NCBI GenBank assembly: GCA_964016985.1
Contig: OZ024826.1
Coordinates: 43,512,978-43,576,977, forward strand
From: Anodontia alba
Taxonomy: Eukaryota > Mollusca > Bivalvia > Lucinida > Lucinidae
Direction: 5' to 3'
DNA: 64,000 bases
Shown here: one piece after another, positions 23,462-32,871 of the stretch
How the letters are laid out: the number at the start of each line of letters is the position of its first letter
How positions within the stretch are numbered: position 1 is the stretch's first letter
Translations under genes and position numbers: made by a program
The notes under the pieces: generated by a model
Databases searched by the model: none
The model's input: the letters and a program-made list of their open reading frames with translations, nothing else
What the model was told of the DNA's origin: nothing

Positions 23462-23840
23462 TAACCTTTATCACTCTGAGCTAATCCAGTAGAATCTGAC
23501 AAAACAATGTTTTTTTTTTTAAATCATAGAAAATTGGGTTTGACATTTCACATTGTCTCCTAAGGAGATAAACTGCATGAAATTTTAGACACTGTTTTCT
23601 GAAAAAAAAATTGTTGTTTACTGAAATTTCTTTCCAGCATACCAAAACACTATCGCTAAGCATGCTGGGTAAAAATTGCAGCAGATGACATTTTAAAATA
23701 TTTGTTTTTAGTTTACCTACAAAAAAAAAAAATAAAAAAAAGACATTTCATTCAATAAGCATGAACTATCAAAGTATATTTTCCAGGAAAAATATGGTTG
23801 ATTAGCAGTCTTGAATTTGCCCAGAAAGTGGCAAAGTTTA
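23462..23840. mobile_element. Two overlapping or tandem degraded delta MITEs, core C
   Basis: TTAACCTTTATCACTCTGAG near 23461 begins the first copy, with GACATTTCACATTGTCTCC arms. A second degraded copy runs from GCTGGGTAAAAATTGCAGCA (23664) to TTGCCCAGAAAGTGGCAAAG (23817). Confidence 0.5.
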
Positions 23841-24089
23841 ATCAAGCAGATACAAATGTGTGAATAGAAGAAATTATGCGAATATATTTAATATGATCAA
23901 AGTGACATACGCAATGATTGCTACAATGGCTTAAAGGCAAAACCATTTTCACTTCAATATACAGAAAGAAAAAAGATAAACATTTATGGGATAATTTGTA
24001 GCTCATCAGAATAGGAGGATATTTCTCCTTCAAAAAGCATCAATATTATGGTAAATGTCCTAGAATTCCATACACCAAAGTGTCTGACA

Positions 24090-24155
24090 AAATGGCATAT
24101 GCAAACAGTTCAGATCCAGATCAGACTACTCCTGAAGGAGCCTACACTGTTTACA
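24090..24155. repeat. Core A hairpin remnant
   Basis: GCAAACAGTTCAGATCCAGA and CACTGTTTAC arms survive around CTCCTGAAGGAG with part of the right arm deleted. Confidence 0.5.
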
Positions 24156-24239
24156 ATTCTACTGAGTATTTTATGAAATAACTGCACACAAAGCAAAATG
24201 TGAGACACACAAGTATGTAACTAGAAAAGGATTTTTAGA

Positions 24240-25620
24240 AAAAAAAACAAATGTCCCCTCCCCCCCTCCTGCCCCCAATCCCGCCAGAGTTGTCATTCTT
24301 GTAAGCAACACGTCATTTCGTCCTGTTCTACATTTGTACCAAGTATCATCAAAATATTACGAAGGTTATTCAAGTTACAGAGCAGAGATAATAATCAAAT
24401 TCAAAAACAATAAGGGGAGTTAACTCCAAAAGTAAAAAAAGCTGTTTGTCATTCTTGTATGTTTGTTTGTGTTGAGGTTTTACTGCCCAGTCAACCCAAG
24501 GAGGTCATGTTGAGCGCGGTCAGTTTACCTAACCACACGTTTACTGGGCACGTTTAGTCCTCCAAGCGGTTAACCAGTATTGTGTCAGAAACTGACAACT
24601 GCCCTTCTTGAATCAGTTGAAGGGAGAGAATGACCATAGAAAATATTTCATGATCAATCTCCATGAAAGAATGTTGCTGATCTCGGCAGGGGGTTGAACC
24701 TGCGACCTCCTGGTCTCCAGTCGGACGGCGTATCCAACTGAGCCATTGAGGTCGGCACATTCTTGTATGTGACATGTCGTCTGGTCTTGTTCTTCATTAC
24801 TACCAAGTATCATCAAAATATTGTCCTATTCTACAGTTCTACAAGGTACCATCAAAATATTCTGAAGGGTATTCCAGTTACAAAGCAGACGAGAAATCTA
24901 TTTCAAATAAAACAAAGGGAGATAACTCCAAAAGTAAGACAGGCAGAGTTGTCATTCTTGTACGAGACATGTCATCTGGTCCTGTTCTACATTTCTACCA
25001 AGTATCATAAAAATATTCCACGAAATCAATGGATAATCACTGTCAGACATAACAAAGGGAGATAACACCAAAAGTAAGAAAGAACGAGTTTTCATTCTTG
25101 TACACGACATGTCATCTGGTCCTGTTCTACATTTCTATCAAGTTTCATAAAAATATTCCAAAGGGTCTTTGACTTACAGTGCGGACACTAAATCAATGGA
25201 TTATCACTGTCAAATATAACAAAGGGAAATAACCCCAAAAGTAAGAAAGGCAGAGTTGTCGTTCTTGTACATGACACGTCATCTGGTCCTGTTCTACATT
25301 TCTGTCAAGTACCATCAAAATATTCCAAAGGGTATTCCAGTTACAGAGCAGAAGAGAAATTTATTTCAAACAAGACAAAGGGAGATAACTCCAAAAGTAT
25401 GAAAGCCAGAGTTGTCAATCTTGTAGTATGCGTCATGTCATCTTGTCCTGATCTACATTTCTACCAAGTATCATCAAAATATTCCAAAGGGTATTCATGT
25501 TACAGTGCAGACAAGAAGTTTTACCCGACAATATGTATCCACCCCCACCCCCCCCCCCCCCCTCCACCCCCACATACACACACACTCCCCCCTCTTGGTA
25601 GTGGCGGGGACATAATAAAG
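24240..25620 (+). mobile_element. Tandem-core element with ATGTCCCC ends, SINE inside
   Basis: Left end AACAAATGTCCCCTCC, right end GGCGGGGACATAATAA. The interior has about six copies of a roughly 160-bp unit (markers GACATGTCATCTGGTCCTGT and AAAGGGAGATAACTCCAAAA). A poly-C run lies at 25546-25562. SINE S1 at 24462-24757 interrupts the second unit. Short ORFs here are repeat by-products. Confidence 0.65.
24462..24757 (-). mobile_element. SINE S1, full length, 12-bp target duplication
   Basis: CATTCTTGTATG at 24450-24461 and 24758-24769 defines both ends. Minus strand: tRNA-like head with an A box (TGGCTCAGTTGG) and B box (GGTTCAACCCC), body with GATTGATCATGAAATATTTT, and a CAAACAAA tail. At 296 bp this is the reference copy of the family in this window. 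Confidence 0.9.
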
Positions 25621-25759
25621 GATTGGAAATTTTAGGAAACTTACTGTATACTTGAATTCTTCCTGAAAACATGAGCCATGATGTGTCATAAGCAAAAACA
25701 GCAGCAATTTATGTCCAGATCAGCCTATCCAACCACGAGACTATCTGAGCCTTTGTTGC

Positions 25760-25900
25760 CCAAGATAAAAATATGGGCACTTTTTGACACATTCTGGTTT
25801 ATACTCCCAGTGACAACTCATTAGAACTGCAGAAGTAAGGCAATTCTTAAGAGTAACCACAGCATTATATTTTGGTCGAGAAATAGTAATCTTGGTGTCC
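25760..25900. mobile_element. Degraded core B hairpin MITE
   Basis: TATACTCCCAGTGACAACTC plus ATTAGAACTGC and GAGTAACCACAGCATTATAT are a worn core B hairpin. Confidence 0.4.
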
Positions 25901-25939
25901 TAAATCTGATATCTTGAAAAATCTTGCTATTCTGCTTAA

Positions 25940-26179
25940 CCCTTAAACTGCCAATCACAACAATTGTCGTCTGCTTTGTCATCTGCTTGTGATTTTAAAA
26001 GTCATTTCTGCAAACAGTGTGGACCCAGATCAGACTGCTCCTCCTTTAGGAGCAGTCTGATCTAGGTCCACACTGTTTGCTTGTGTGCAAACATAGGTTT
26101 GAAAAGTTTGCAAGAATATTCAGCAGATGACATAAACAGATGACATTTTCAGATGCAGGTTTTCTTGGCATTTTAAGGG
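25940..26179. mobile_element. TTAA-flanked MITE, alpha ends, core A
   Basis: TTAA at 25936-25939 and 26180-26183. Ends CCCTTAAACTGCCAATCACA and GGCATTTTAAGGG. Hairpin 26010-26080 with GCAAACAGTGTGGACCCAGA arms. Confidence 0.8.
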
Positions 26180-26409
26180 TTAAGCTGGTGCTAGAGGGTG
26201 TATGTAGCCATGCAAATTACAATACTGCCATATGAAGAATCTCATTGAAACAAGACTGAGCTTAGCAATTTTTCTTTTTTTTTTTTCTTTTCTTTTTTTT
26301 TATGTGTTCTGTATTTCCAAGGGCAATCTTAATAGTGATTATTTGATCAAATTTTATGACAGACATTGTAAGGATTTGTTTTATTCTGGTTTAACATTAA
26401 TTTACAAAA

Positions 26410-26710
26410 TCTTTCAGTCTGGATGTGGCAGGGAACTCAATGCTCACATTTTGAGTGCTGCCTCGCTGAAAAAGCAAATCCCAGACACAGCACGATATTC
26501 CACCCAGTTACTATATACTGACACCCAGCTGACCAGTTCTTCTGACTCCTAGCTCTTCTTTTATAATGCTATTGCTATGTGCCAAGCAAAAGAGCACCTA
26601 TTGCCATTTTAACATGTATAAAGTCTTTTGTTATACTCGACTGGGGATCAAACCCACAACCTCCCGCTCACAAAGCAAACACTCTACAACTGAGTTACGG
26701 TTCGGGTAGA
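26410..26710 (-). mobile_element. tRNA-headed SINE, second family (S2)
   Basis: The minus-strand head at about 26636-26708 reads AACTCAGTTGTAGAGTGTTT and, at the B-box position, GGTTTGATCCCC. The body extends to about 26410. I see no second copy in the window, so the far boundary is approximate. Confidence 0.55.
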
Positions 26711-26907
26711 TATGGTAAGGAGGAAAAGTGTCCAACTATTAAGACAATTCTGGTACACCTTCTTATGTCGAAAATACATAATAAAAGGTAAGGTACCTTT
26801 TTTTCCACTCTGGCACATTTGTGGAAGTACAATAAAAGTTTAATGTTGGACAATAAACCCATAATTGGTACAGTAAGAAGTACTTTTATGCGTGCAATAA
26901 ACTGCCG

Positions 26908-27125
26908 TATTTATGATACGACAGACAGGCCTCAGCAAACAGTGTGGACCCAGATCAGATGCTGCAGAATGCAGCATCTGATCTGGGTCTGCATTGTTTG
27001 CCATTCATCCAGCAGTTTTAGACATATCAATGCATAGTATTTTAAATGGATTTGTTTGTTCAAATTTTAGGGCAAGTATGGTGCGAAGATAAGGTGTTAA
27101 AATTACTTTGGGTGAATATGGTACC
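26908..27125. mobile_element. MITE, gamma type, core A
   Basis: GCCGTATTTATGATACGACA at the left; hairpin 26935-27002 with GCAAACAGTGTGGACCCAGA arms around CTGCAGAATGCAG; right side contains TTTTAGGGCAAGTATGG. Confidence 0.65.
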
Positions 27126-27139
27126 CCTGATTAGTACTT

Positions 27140-27350
27140 CTTAGGTTATAAAACCACTGGGCAGAGTTCCTGGTAAAAAAACATTTTTTCTGACAAATCT
27201 GTCTTCAGATTTGTCTTATTTCTCTACAAAAATATACATTGTGGGCACTCATTAGAACCACTTTGATGACACAATTCCAATGAGTATCACTATGATATAT
27301 AAGTTTGTGGAAAATAAAAAAAATATTTTTATTTGGATATCCTCTGATCT
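27140..27350. mobile_element. MITE, epsilon type, core B
   Basis: TTATTTCTCTACAAAAATAT, arms CATTGTGGGCACTCATTAGA and GAGTATCACTATGATATATA, then TATCCTCTGATCTGGA at the right. Confidence 0.5.
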
Positions 27351-27787
27351 GGAAGTATGGATGACTATTATGTATTACTTTCACATCTCATCCAGTCATT
27401 ATAAAGCCATGAATGTTTACTGACCATTATGTCACATGGGGAATAAGGAAATTTCAATGCAAATCACAGAAATCCCAAGCTACTCTCACAGTCTATAAAC
27501 TTCTATCTGTAAAATATGTAAATATTTTTCAAAGAAACGCTGAATAAAAGCACCCCAAAGCACTATGATACCCTTTCACTGGCACATATTGAAACTAGAA
27601 TGCTTAGAAGATGACCTCCATCGGTAAAACATTTCATGTAAATGATGTATGAATTTGATATAATCTGGATGGAAAAAAAATTAAGTTACTGCATGGATAC
27701 CAAATTTTTTACAACTGTCAGTGGGAATAACTCTTGCCAGAATCAAACAAATGCCATGTCTCTCCCAGCACAGAGGTCTTCCATTCA
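27351..27787. other. No recognisable feature
   Basis: Unassigned AT-rich sequence. Confidence 0.4.
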
Positions 27788-27958
27788 ACCCTTGTCATGC
27801 TGAACCTGGATATATCCTACCTTTTCAAACAGTGTAGATCCAGATCAGTTGGCTTGATCTGGATCTGCACTGTTTGCCATACAATCTGGATCAGGTCATC
27901 TGATTGGCTGAAAATTAGAAGTGGGTGTGGCATCTTAATTTATTCAACAAGACAAGGG
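27788..27958. mobile_element. MITE, beta ends, shortened core A
   Basis: ACCCTTGTCATGCTGAACC at the left and TTATTCAACAAGACAAGGG with TTAA 27959-27962 at the right. The core A loop is shortened so that the arms nearly touch (GTTGGCTTGATC). Confidence 0.75.
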
Positions 27959-28055
27959 TTAATGTCCACATCTAAAGCATGGTGCACTTTATTAATATGA
28001 TCCCTGCTAATTATCCAAAAGAGCAGGTTCAGACCCAGGTAATTTCTTACCTTAA

Positions 28056-28260
28056 CCCTTGTCCTGCTGAACCCGGATATACCCTATTTTACAAACAGTG
28101 TAGATCCAGATCAGTTGGCTTCTGAAGAAGCCAACTGATCTGGATCTGCACTGTTTGTCATCAAGTATGCAAATTTATAACAACAATCTGGATCAAGTAA
28201 CCTGATTGGCTGAAAATTAGAAGTGGGCGTGGCATCTTAATTTATTCAGCAGGACAAGGG
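28056..28260. mobile_element. TTAA-flanked MITE, beta ends, core A
   Basis: TTAA at 28052-28055 and 28261-28264; ends CCCTTGTCCTGCTGAACC and TTCAGCAGGACAAGGG; hairpin 28093-28160. The cleanest beta copy in the window. Confidence 0.85.
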
Positions 28261-28264
28261 TTAA

Positions 28265-28800
28265 GTGGAGATCAGACACTGGGACTATAGCATCAAAGGC
28301 CAGTGCACTAATCACTACCATGCAGCAACCACAACATTTAAATATCCCAAACAAAAAAGAGAAAAAATAATACATGTACACTTACTAATAATACTTTCCA
28401 ATATTCCAAGAGATCATTGCTGCAAAAACCCAAACTTCACCTGACAAAGGTTTTAACTTAATGAAATTAAAACTCACTTTACTCTGCAAAAGCCATTAAT
28501 CCCTCCACAAATAAACAGTTAAATTCCTTGAGCTTCTAAAAAAATCACAACAGCTCAATTCATATAACCTCTTGGTCTGTTTATACCTGGATTTTTTAGA
28601 ATTTCACAGGTCAGAGGTCAGAAGAAATACATTCATCATGTCAAGGAAAACAAGAGTAATTTATAATACAGCCAGGTAAGAAAATATAGCTATACCTGTG
28701 ATTGCTGATATAAGGAACAGTGGGACTGATTTGATTCTTAATAATTGAACAGAAAGTCAGATGAAACTGAATGGTAACGTGGGAAGAGGTACTGCTTAAA
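28265..28800. other. Unassigned; contains a 47-bp word repeated at 30087
   Basis: 28751-28800 (AGTCAGATGAAACTGAATGG, then AAGAGGTACTGCTTAAAT) recurs at 30087-30134 with two substitutions. Nothing else recognisable. Confidence 0.45.
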
Positions 28801-28893
28801 TCTTAGCTTGCTGGATAAAATTTTCAGCAGCTCTGGCTTTTTTTGCAAATATTTTTTTTTTTTATTTCTCCCAGAAAACAGGGTTAAATATTT

Positions 28894-29180
28894 CATCACA
28901 AAAATATACCTACCGATATATAATTTTGACCCCCTTAAACCCCAGTTTTATATAGTAAAACTGGGGTTTACAGGGTTATACATTATTTTTCTTATTCTGC
29001 TAATAAAACATAGATTGTGGGTACTCGTTAGAACCACCTCGGCGAGGCAGTTCTAACGAGTACCTACAATCTATGTTTTGCGCATTAATATGAAAAATAT
29101 CAGAATTTTTTATCTGAAAATTTTCATTTTTATGGTGGTAAAATTTTCAGTATATTTGAATAGGCATGTTTTCGTAATGC
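28894..29180. mobile_element. Zeta MITE, core B, nested in delta
   Basis: CACAAAAATATACCTACCGA, then AAAACTGGGGTTTACAGG, hairpin 29010-29083, right end GAATAGGCATGTTTTCGTAA. The host element resumes with GCAAATTG. A CAT trinucleotide lies at both junctions. Confidence 0.75.
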
Positions 29181-29257
29181 ATGCAAATTGTCTCCTAACA
29201 ATTTGCATGAAATGGAAACAATTTGCAGTAAATGTCAAACAATGTTTTCTGGGATGA

Positions 29258-29452
29258 TGATGATGTTGACGGTTTGGTGTTTTACATCCCTTTCAACATT
29301 ATTTTCATATCGAGATGATGGAAGGGTGAAAATGAAAAACTGTGCAATGAAACGCCAGTCATGAGCTGAATTCCACCTCCAGTGGGATTTGAACCCAGTA
29401 CCTCATGATCAAGTCAGGAGCACTAACCACTCAGCCATGCGAAAACTTCTGT
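29258..29452 (-). mobile_element. tRNA-headed SINE, third family (S3)
   Basis: The minus-strand head reads GCATGGCTGAGTGGTTAGTG (A box), then GGGTTCAAATCCCAC (B box), followed by a short body ending in GATGATG/CATCATC repeats at 29258-29268. Confidence 0.65.
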
Positions 29453-29565
29453 TTTCTGGGAAAAAAAACACGAAAAACATTATCAATCTGATGTCTGCTG
29501 AATTAGCCCAGAGAGTGGGAAAGGTTAAATCACTTCCGTAATTATACTATGGTATTTACCCTAAG

Positions 29566-29672
29566 CCCAGCCAGCATTCTACGTAAATCTACATCGGGCC
29601 GTCATCGGCCCGTCAGCTACCCTGACGGGCCGATGACGGCCCAATATAGATTTACGTAGACTGCTGACTGGG
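29566..29672. mobile_element. 107-bp near-perfect hairpin element
   Basis: Two arms of about 51 nt (start CCCAGCCAGCATTCTACGTA; end inverse TACGTAGACTGCTGACTGGG) around a CTACC loop. Interrupts the gamma sequence CTAAG/TATTCG, with AG on both sides as a possible 2-bp duplication. Contains GGGCCGTCATCGGCCCGTCA, GC-rich relative to its surroundings. Confidence 0.7.
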
Positions 29673-29733
29673 AGTATTCGAACACTTTAGCTCCTTAGCA
29701 TACTTTAAAATTTTAACAAGTCAATTTTACTAC

Positions 29734-29981
29734 CTGGGCCCAGTTGTTCACAGTGTCATTAGCTTAACGAACTCGTTAGAGGTCAAAATGTTAACTGCTT
29801 TAGTAAGTATAATATCTAATTCACAGGTATTTTTGCTGAAAAAATGTGAGAAGCTTTTGCAAATGCAAAAGCTACTCACATTTTTTCAGCAAAAATATCG
29901 ACATATATTTCATATTTAATGATCAAGGTTTTAATTATTCGTTAACTAATGACATCGTTAGTTTTGAACAACTAGGCCCTG
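29734..29981. mobile_element. MITE with GGGCCCAGTTGTTC ends, second copy
   Basis: CTGGGCCCAGTTGTTCACAG and GTTTTGAACAACTAGGCCC are inverted ends; inner hairpin TGCTGAAAAAATGTGAGAAG and inverse. Same family as 21980-22226. Confidence 0.75.
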
Positions 29982-30135
29982 GTAATCAATGGAAACACTG
30001 CTGGATGAGTGTCAGATGCGGCATTCTGTGTGCTCAGGCTTGCCTGTCCCAATACTTAGGGTTATTATGGTAATAATTTAAAAAAAAGTCAGATGAAACT
30101 CAATGGTAACATGGGAAGAGGTACTGCTTAAATTA

Positions 30136-30235
30136 CAAATTAAAAGGACCGTATTTACCCTAAGTATTTGGACACCATAGCTCCTTACCTACATTGGCTA
30201 CCATCATCTGACTGACAGGTTGATCAGTCAAGACT
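30136..30235. mobile_element. Gamma MITE fragment (left part only)
   Basis: GACCGTATTTACCCTAAGTA followed by TTTGGACACCATAGCTCC, truncated before any core A hairpin by the next MITE. Confidence 0.55.
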
Positions 30236-30237
30236 AT

Positions 30238-30448
30238 TACCCTTACACTGCCAATCACAACAATTGTCATCTGCTTGTGATTTTAAAAGTCATTTTTGCA
30301 AAGTGTGGACCCAGATCAGACTGCTACTCTAGGATCAGGGTCCACACTGTTTGCCTGTATGCAAATATAGGTTTGTAAAGTTTGCAAGAATATTCAGCAG
30401 ACAACATAAACAGAATTTCAGATGCAGGTTTTCTTCGCTTTTTAAGGG
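30238..30448. mobile_element. MITE, alpha ends, core A
   Basis: CCCTTACACTGCCAATCACA at the left; GCTTTTTAAGGG with TTAA 30449-30452 at the right. Core A hairpin 30297-30356 with a partly deleted loop. Confidence 0.7.
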
Positions 30449-30452
30449 TTAA

Positions 30453-30668
30453 AGTCATGTCAAACCATACTTTTCCTTGGCAGGCTTAGGCCTTTAACCA
30501 CACATTCTTTCACAAGAAACTGACAACTGCCCTTCTTGAATCAGCGATAGGGAGATGATGACCACAGAAAATATTCCAAGATCAATCTCCACAAAAGAAT
30601 GCAGGAATCGAACCTGTGGCCTCCTGATCACCAGTCTGACCTGCATCCGACTTAGCCACCGAGGCTGG
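30453..30668 (-). mobile_element. SINE S1, internally deleted
   Basis: Body words TGACAACTGCCCTTCTTGAA and a tRNA-like head (GGTTCGATTCCTGC on the minus strand) remain; the region next to the 3' tail is shortened. Confidence 0.65.
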
Positions 30669-30669
30669 C

Positions 30670-30810
30670 TACTACATTTTGGGACAGACTGACAGCATCA
30701 GAACAGGGTCTACACTGTTTGCACTCATCCATACATCAACAGCATGTAAAATGTCTTGTTCAAACTTTAAGACAAGAATGGTGGAAGTTACGGCATTCCA
30801 ATAATTAGGA
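30670..30810. repeat. Gamma/core A half element
   Basis: Only the right arm (AACAGGGTCTACACTGTTTG) and the right flank remain, next to a SINE. Confidence 0.4.
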
Positions 30811-31005
30811 TTAATAGGGTATATGTATTAAAGAATATGAGTCAGTGCATGACAAAATGTGCAGGCTGATCTGAGTCTTCCCTGGACTCACAAGTCTTAC
30901 TATAAGTTTTCTCGAGCGCTGGCTCATAACTTCTGTTCCAAGGAAGACCAAACTTCTCAACTATTGGGATCCAAAGCAGAAATCATGTTACCTAAACACC
31001 CTTTT

Positions 31006-31093
31006 GTATCCAAACAAAAATGTATAGATTATATAGAAAAATGACCATTTATGGTCATTTTTCTATATAATTTATACATTTTTGTTTAGATAC
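31006..31093. repeat. 88-bp near-perfect palindrome
   Basis: Arms GTATCCAAACAAAAATGTAT...AAAAATGACCAT and the inverse, separated by 2 bp, with about two mismatches in 43 bp. It lies between an unassigned repeat (30835-30990) and T-rich sequence and does not match the other cores. Confidence 0.7.
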
Positions 31094-31099
31094 AACATT

Positions 31100-31495
31100 T
31101 CCGGGTCCTTCTTTAGCTGCGTTATATCCAAAACCATGTTTTAATGAACCATGTTATAAAGAGGTTCCCATGGACAGTTTGACAGATTCTTACAAAGATA
31201 TTTTGTTGTTGTTTTTTTGTTTGTTTGTTTTTTAATGAGTGACCAATTTTGCTTTAACAGACTGTCAATTATAGTAGGACTATAGACCAACAAACAACTG
31301 TGATGTGACCAGACTAAGATGAGAGACAAAAAGAGTTAAATTACCATTTAAATCAGGACATGATGATCTGATTGATGTAAATCACCTGGATGAGACAGTT
31401 ATAAATGACAGTCAGAGGCAATAAAATATAGTAACTGATGGTTAATTGAAGAAAATTACTATCTTTGTATGCATCATGGTTCCAGGTAAGGTGGG
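31100..31495. other. No recognisable feature
   Basis: T- and G-rich low-complexity stretch at 31196-31236; otherwise unassigned. Confidence 0.4.
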
Positions 31496-31499
31496 TTTT

Positions 31500-31682
31500 T
31501 TCCCAACCAAACATTATTGATATTTTTCTTATTTCTCCATGAAAGCATATGTTGTGGCTACTCATTAGAAGTGCCGTGCTGAGGTGCTTCTAATAAGTAC
31601 CCACAACATATGTTTTTGTGAAGAAATAAGAGAAATATCAACAAGAAATTATTGTTTGGATACCCCTCTTATCTGAAGTTAT
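31500..31682. mobile_element. MITE, epsilon type, core B
   Basis: TTATTTCTCCATGAAAGCAT, hairpin 31545-31617, right end ACCCCTCTTATCTGAAGTTA. A half copy (TTATTTCTCCATAAAAAACA) follows at 31800-31860. Confidence 0.6.
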
Positions 31683-31895
31683 GTGTGTGCAATACAAAAT
31701 CAAGCTTTCAAAATGTGCATATTCCCTCACTTATTGTTCAGACCAAACCATAGCACCAGTCATGGCAATTTATTTTATTTTTTCAAATAAAAAGTTTGGT
31801 ATTTTTCTTATTTCTCCATAAAAAACATATGTTGTGATAACTAATTAGAAGCACATTCCAATGAAACAAAAAACCTTATTTTCCCTGAAAAAATA

Positions 31896-31994
31896 CCATA
31901 TTTGACCTAATTACCGCACATACCCCTTACGCGCACAGTCAAGCAATTCCGTAGTCTTCAGATTCCAGCCAGTGTACTTTTTGTCTACTTCTTT
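31896..31994. mobile_element. Eta MITE, left part, split by the LINE
   Basis: CCATATTTGACCTAATTACC with TA at 31894-31895, then CAGTCAAGCAATTCC and GTGTACTTTTTGTCTACTTC. The remaining part of the same MITE resumes at 37202, beyond the LINE. Confidence 0.8.
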
Positions 31995-31996
31995 AA

Positions 31997-32871
31997 GCAA
32001 TCGAAAATAACAAACAAAACTCAAGGACACCCCAGAAAAGTATCCCTTCTCAAACAAGTAAGGAGAACAAACAACCCACTGGATGGTCACTTTTGATTGG
32101 AGATTCAGTATTGTCAGGCATAAACAAAAAGGGTCTACGAAAAGGAGTTGAATGTAATCTGTATTAGGAGCTACAATTGACACCATTCTGGATAAAATAG
32201 AAATATTTGATATCAGCAAATTTCACAATATTGTTGTGTATGTTGGTGGGAATGACATGTCAGGTGTAACAGAGATTGCACATTTTGAACAGCAATATGA
32301 GAATTTAATTTCACTCATTAGAAAGAAGAACTCTAAGTGCAAAGTTCTGCTCAGCAATATGTGCCCGAGAGGTGATACTGATGTCTCTGAAATCAATGAT
32401 GTCATCAGGGATCTGTGTCAAACTCATAACGTGACCCTCATTAACTCCAATGCTGACTTCTATGACAAGAAAAAGAAACTAAGAAATCACTTTTACAAAC
32501 TATGGGACAGTATACACCTCTCCAGATCGGGGACAAAAAGATTACTGGGATCATTTGAGCGACACATTAGTATTGTTGAGAACTTTGAAACCTGTGTATA
32601 CCTACCCAGAACCCTGCTATGGCAAGAGACCCCTTTGGATAATCCACCATCAAGCCATATTAATCATTATAGGACCCGGAACAAACATTATAATAATAAC
32701 TTTCAACCTACTGGAAATGGAACTTCTGATAGTGGTCTACAAGCACGTTGCTTGAAATGTGGCATGACAAATCATGAAACTTATAATTGCAGACATAAGA
32801 CACAAGTGAAATGTCACAAATGTAACTTGTATGGACATAAAGACTCAACTGGTTTGTGCTACAATATATAG
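31997..32871 (+). pseudogene. LINE ORF1: SGNH-like domain plus two zinc knuckles
   Basis: The first part is readable in one frame as far as GWSLLIGDSVLSGINKKGLR (the GDS box of SGNH hydrolases, codons at about 32099-32107), then hits a TAG and resumes in another frame near 32180 with DKIEIFDISKFHNIVVYVGG and ND (block III VGGND at 32239-32256). DSIHLS at 32506-32523 supplies the Asp-x-x-His catalytic pair. Two CCHC knuckles follow: CLKCGMTNHETYNC (C-x2-C-x4-H-x4-C) and CHKCNLYGHKDSTGLC (C-x2-C-x4-H-x6-C). It ends at a TAG (32869-32871), after which the same frame stays open into ORF2. ORF1 proteins of several LINE clades carry such an esterase-like domain; its presumed role in RNA or membrane binding is not shown by this sequence. 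Broken by at least one frameshift. Confidence 0.8.

Larger units (their letters stand above)
28801..29530. mobile_element. Delta MITE, core C, split by zeta MITE and SINE
   Basis: Pieces 28801-28893 (GGATAAAATTTTCAGCAGCT, TTTCTCCCAGAAAACAGG), 29181-29257 (GCAAATTGTCTCCTAACAAT, TGTTTTCTGGG) and 29453-29530 (TGTTTTCTGGGAAAAAAAAC, CCCAGAGAGTGGGAAAGG before TTAA) reassemble into one delta MITE when the zeta MITE and the SINE are removed. Confidence 0.65.
29549..30075. mobile_element. Gamma MITE, core A, with two nested insertions
   Basis: GGTATTTACCCTAAG at 29551-29565, continuation TATTCGAACACTTTAGCTCC from 29675, continuation CACTGCTGGATGAGTGTCAG after 29995, and end TCCCAATACTTAGGG. The gaps are a 107-bp hairpin and a GGGCCC-ended MITE. 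Confidence 0.65.

Noticed and set aside
24680..24757. tRNA gene on the minus strand
   Set aside because: A and B boxes are present but there is no paired acceptor stem, and the sequence continues into a SINE body with a target duplication. The same holds for 26636-26708, 29385-29452, 38925-39003 and 51122-51190.
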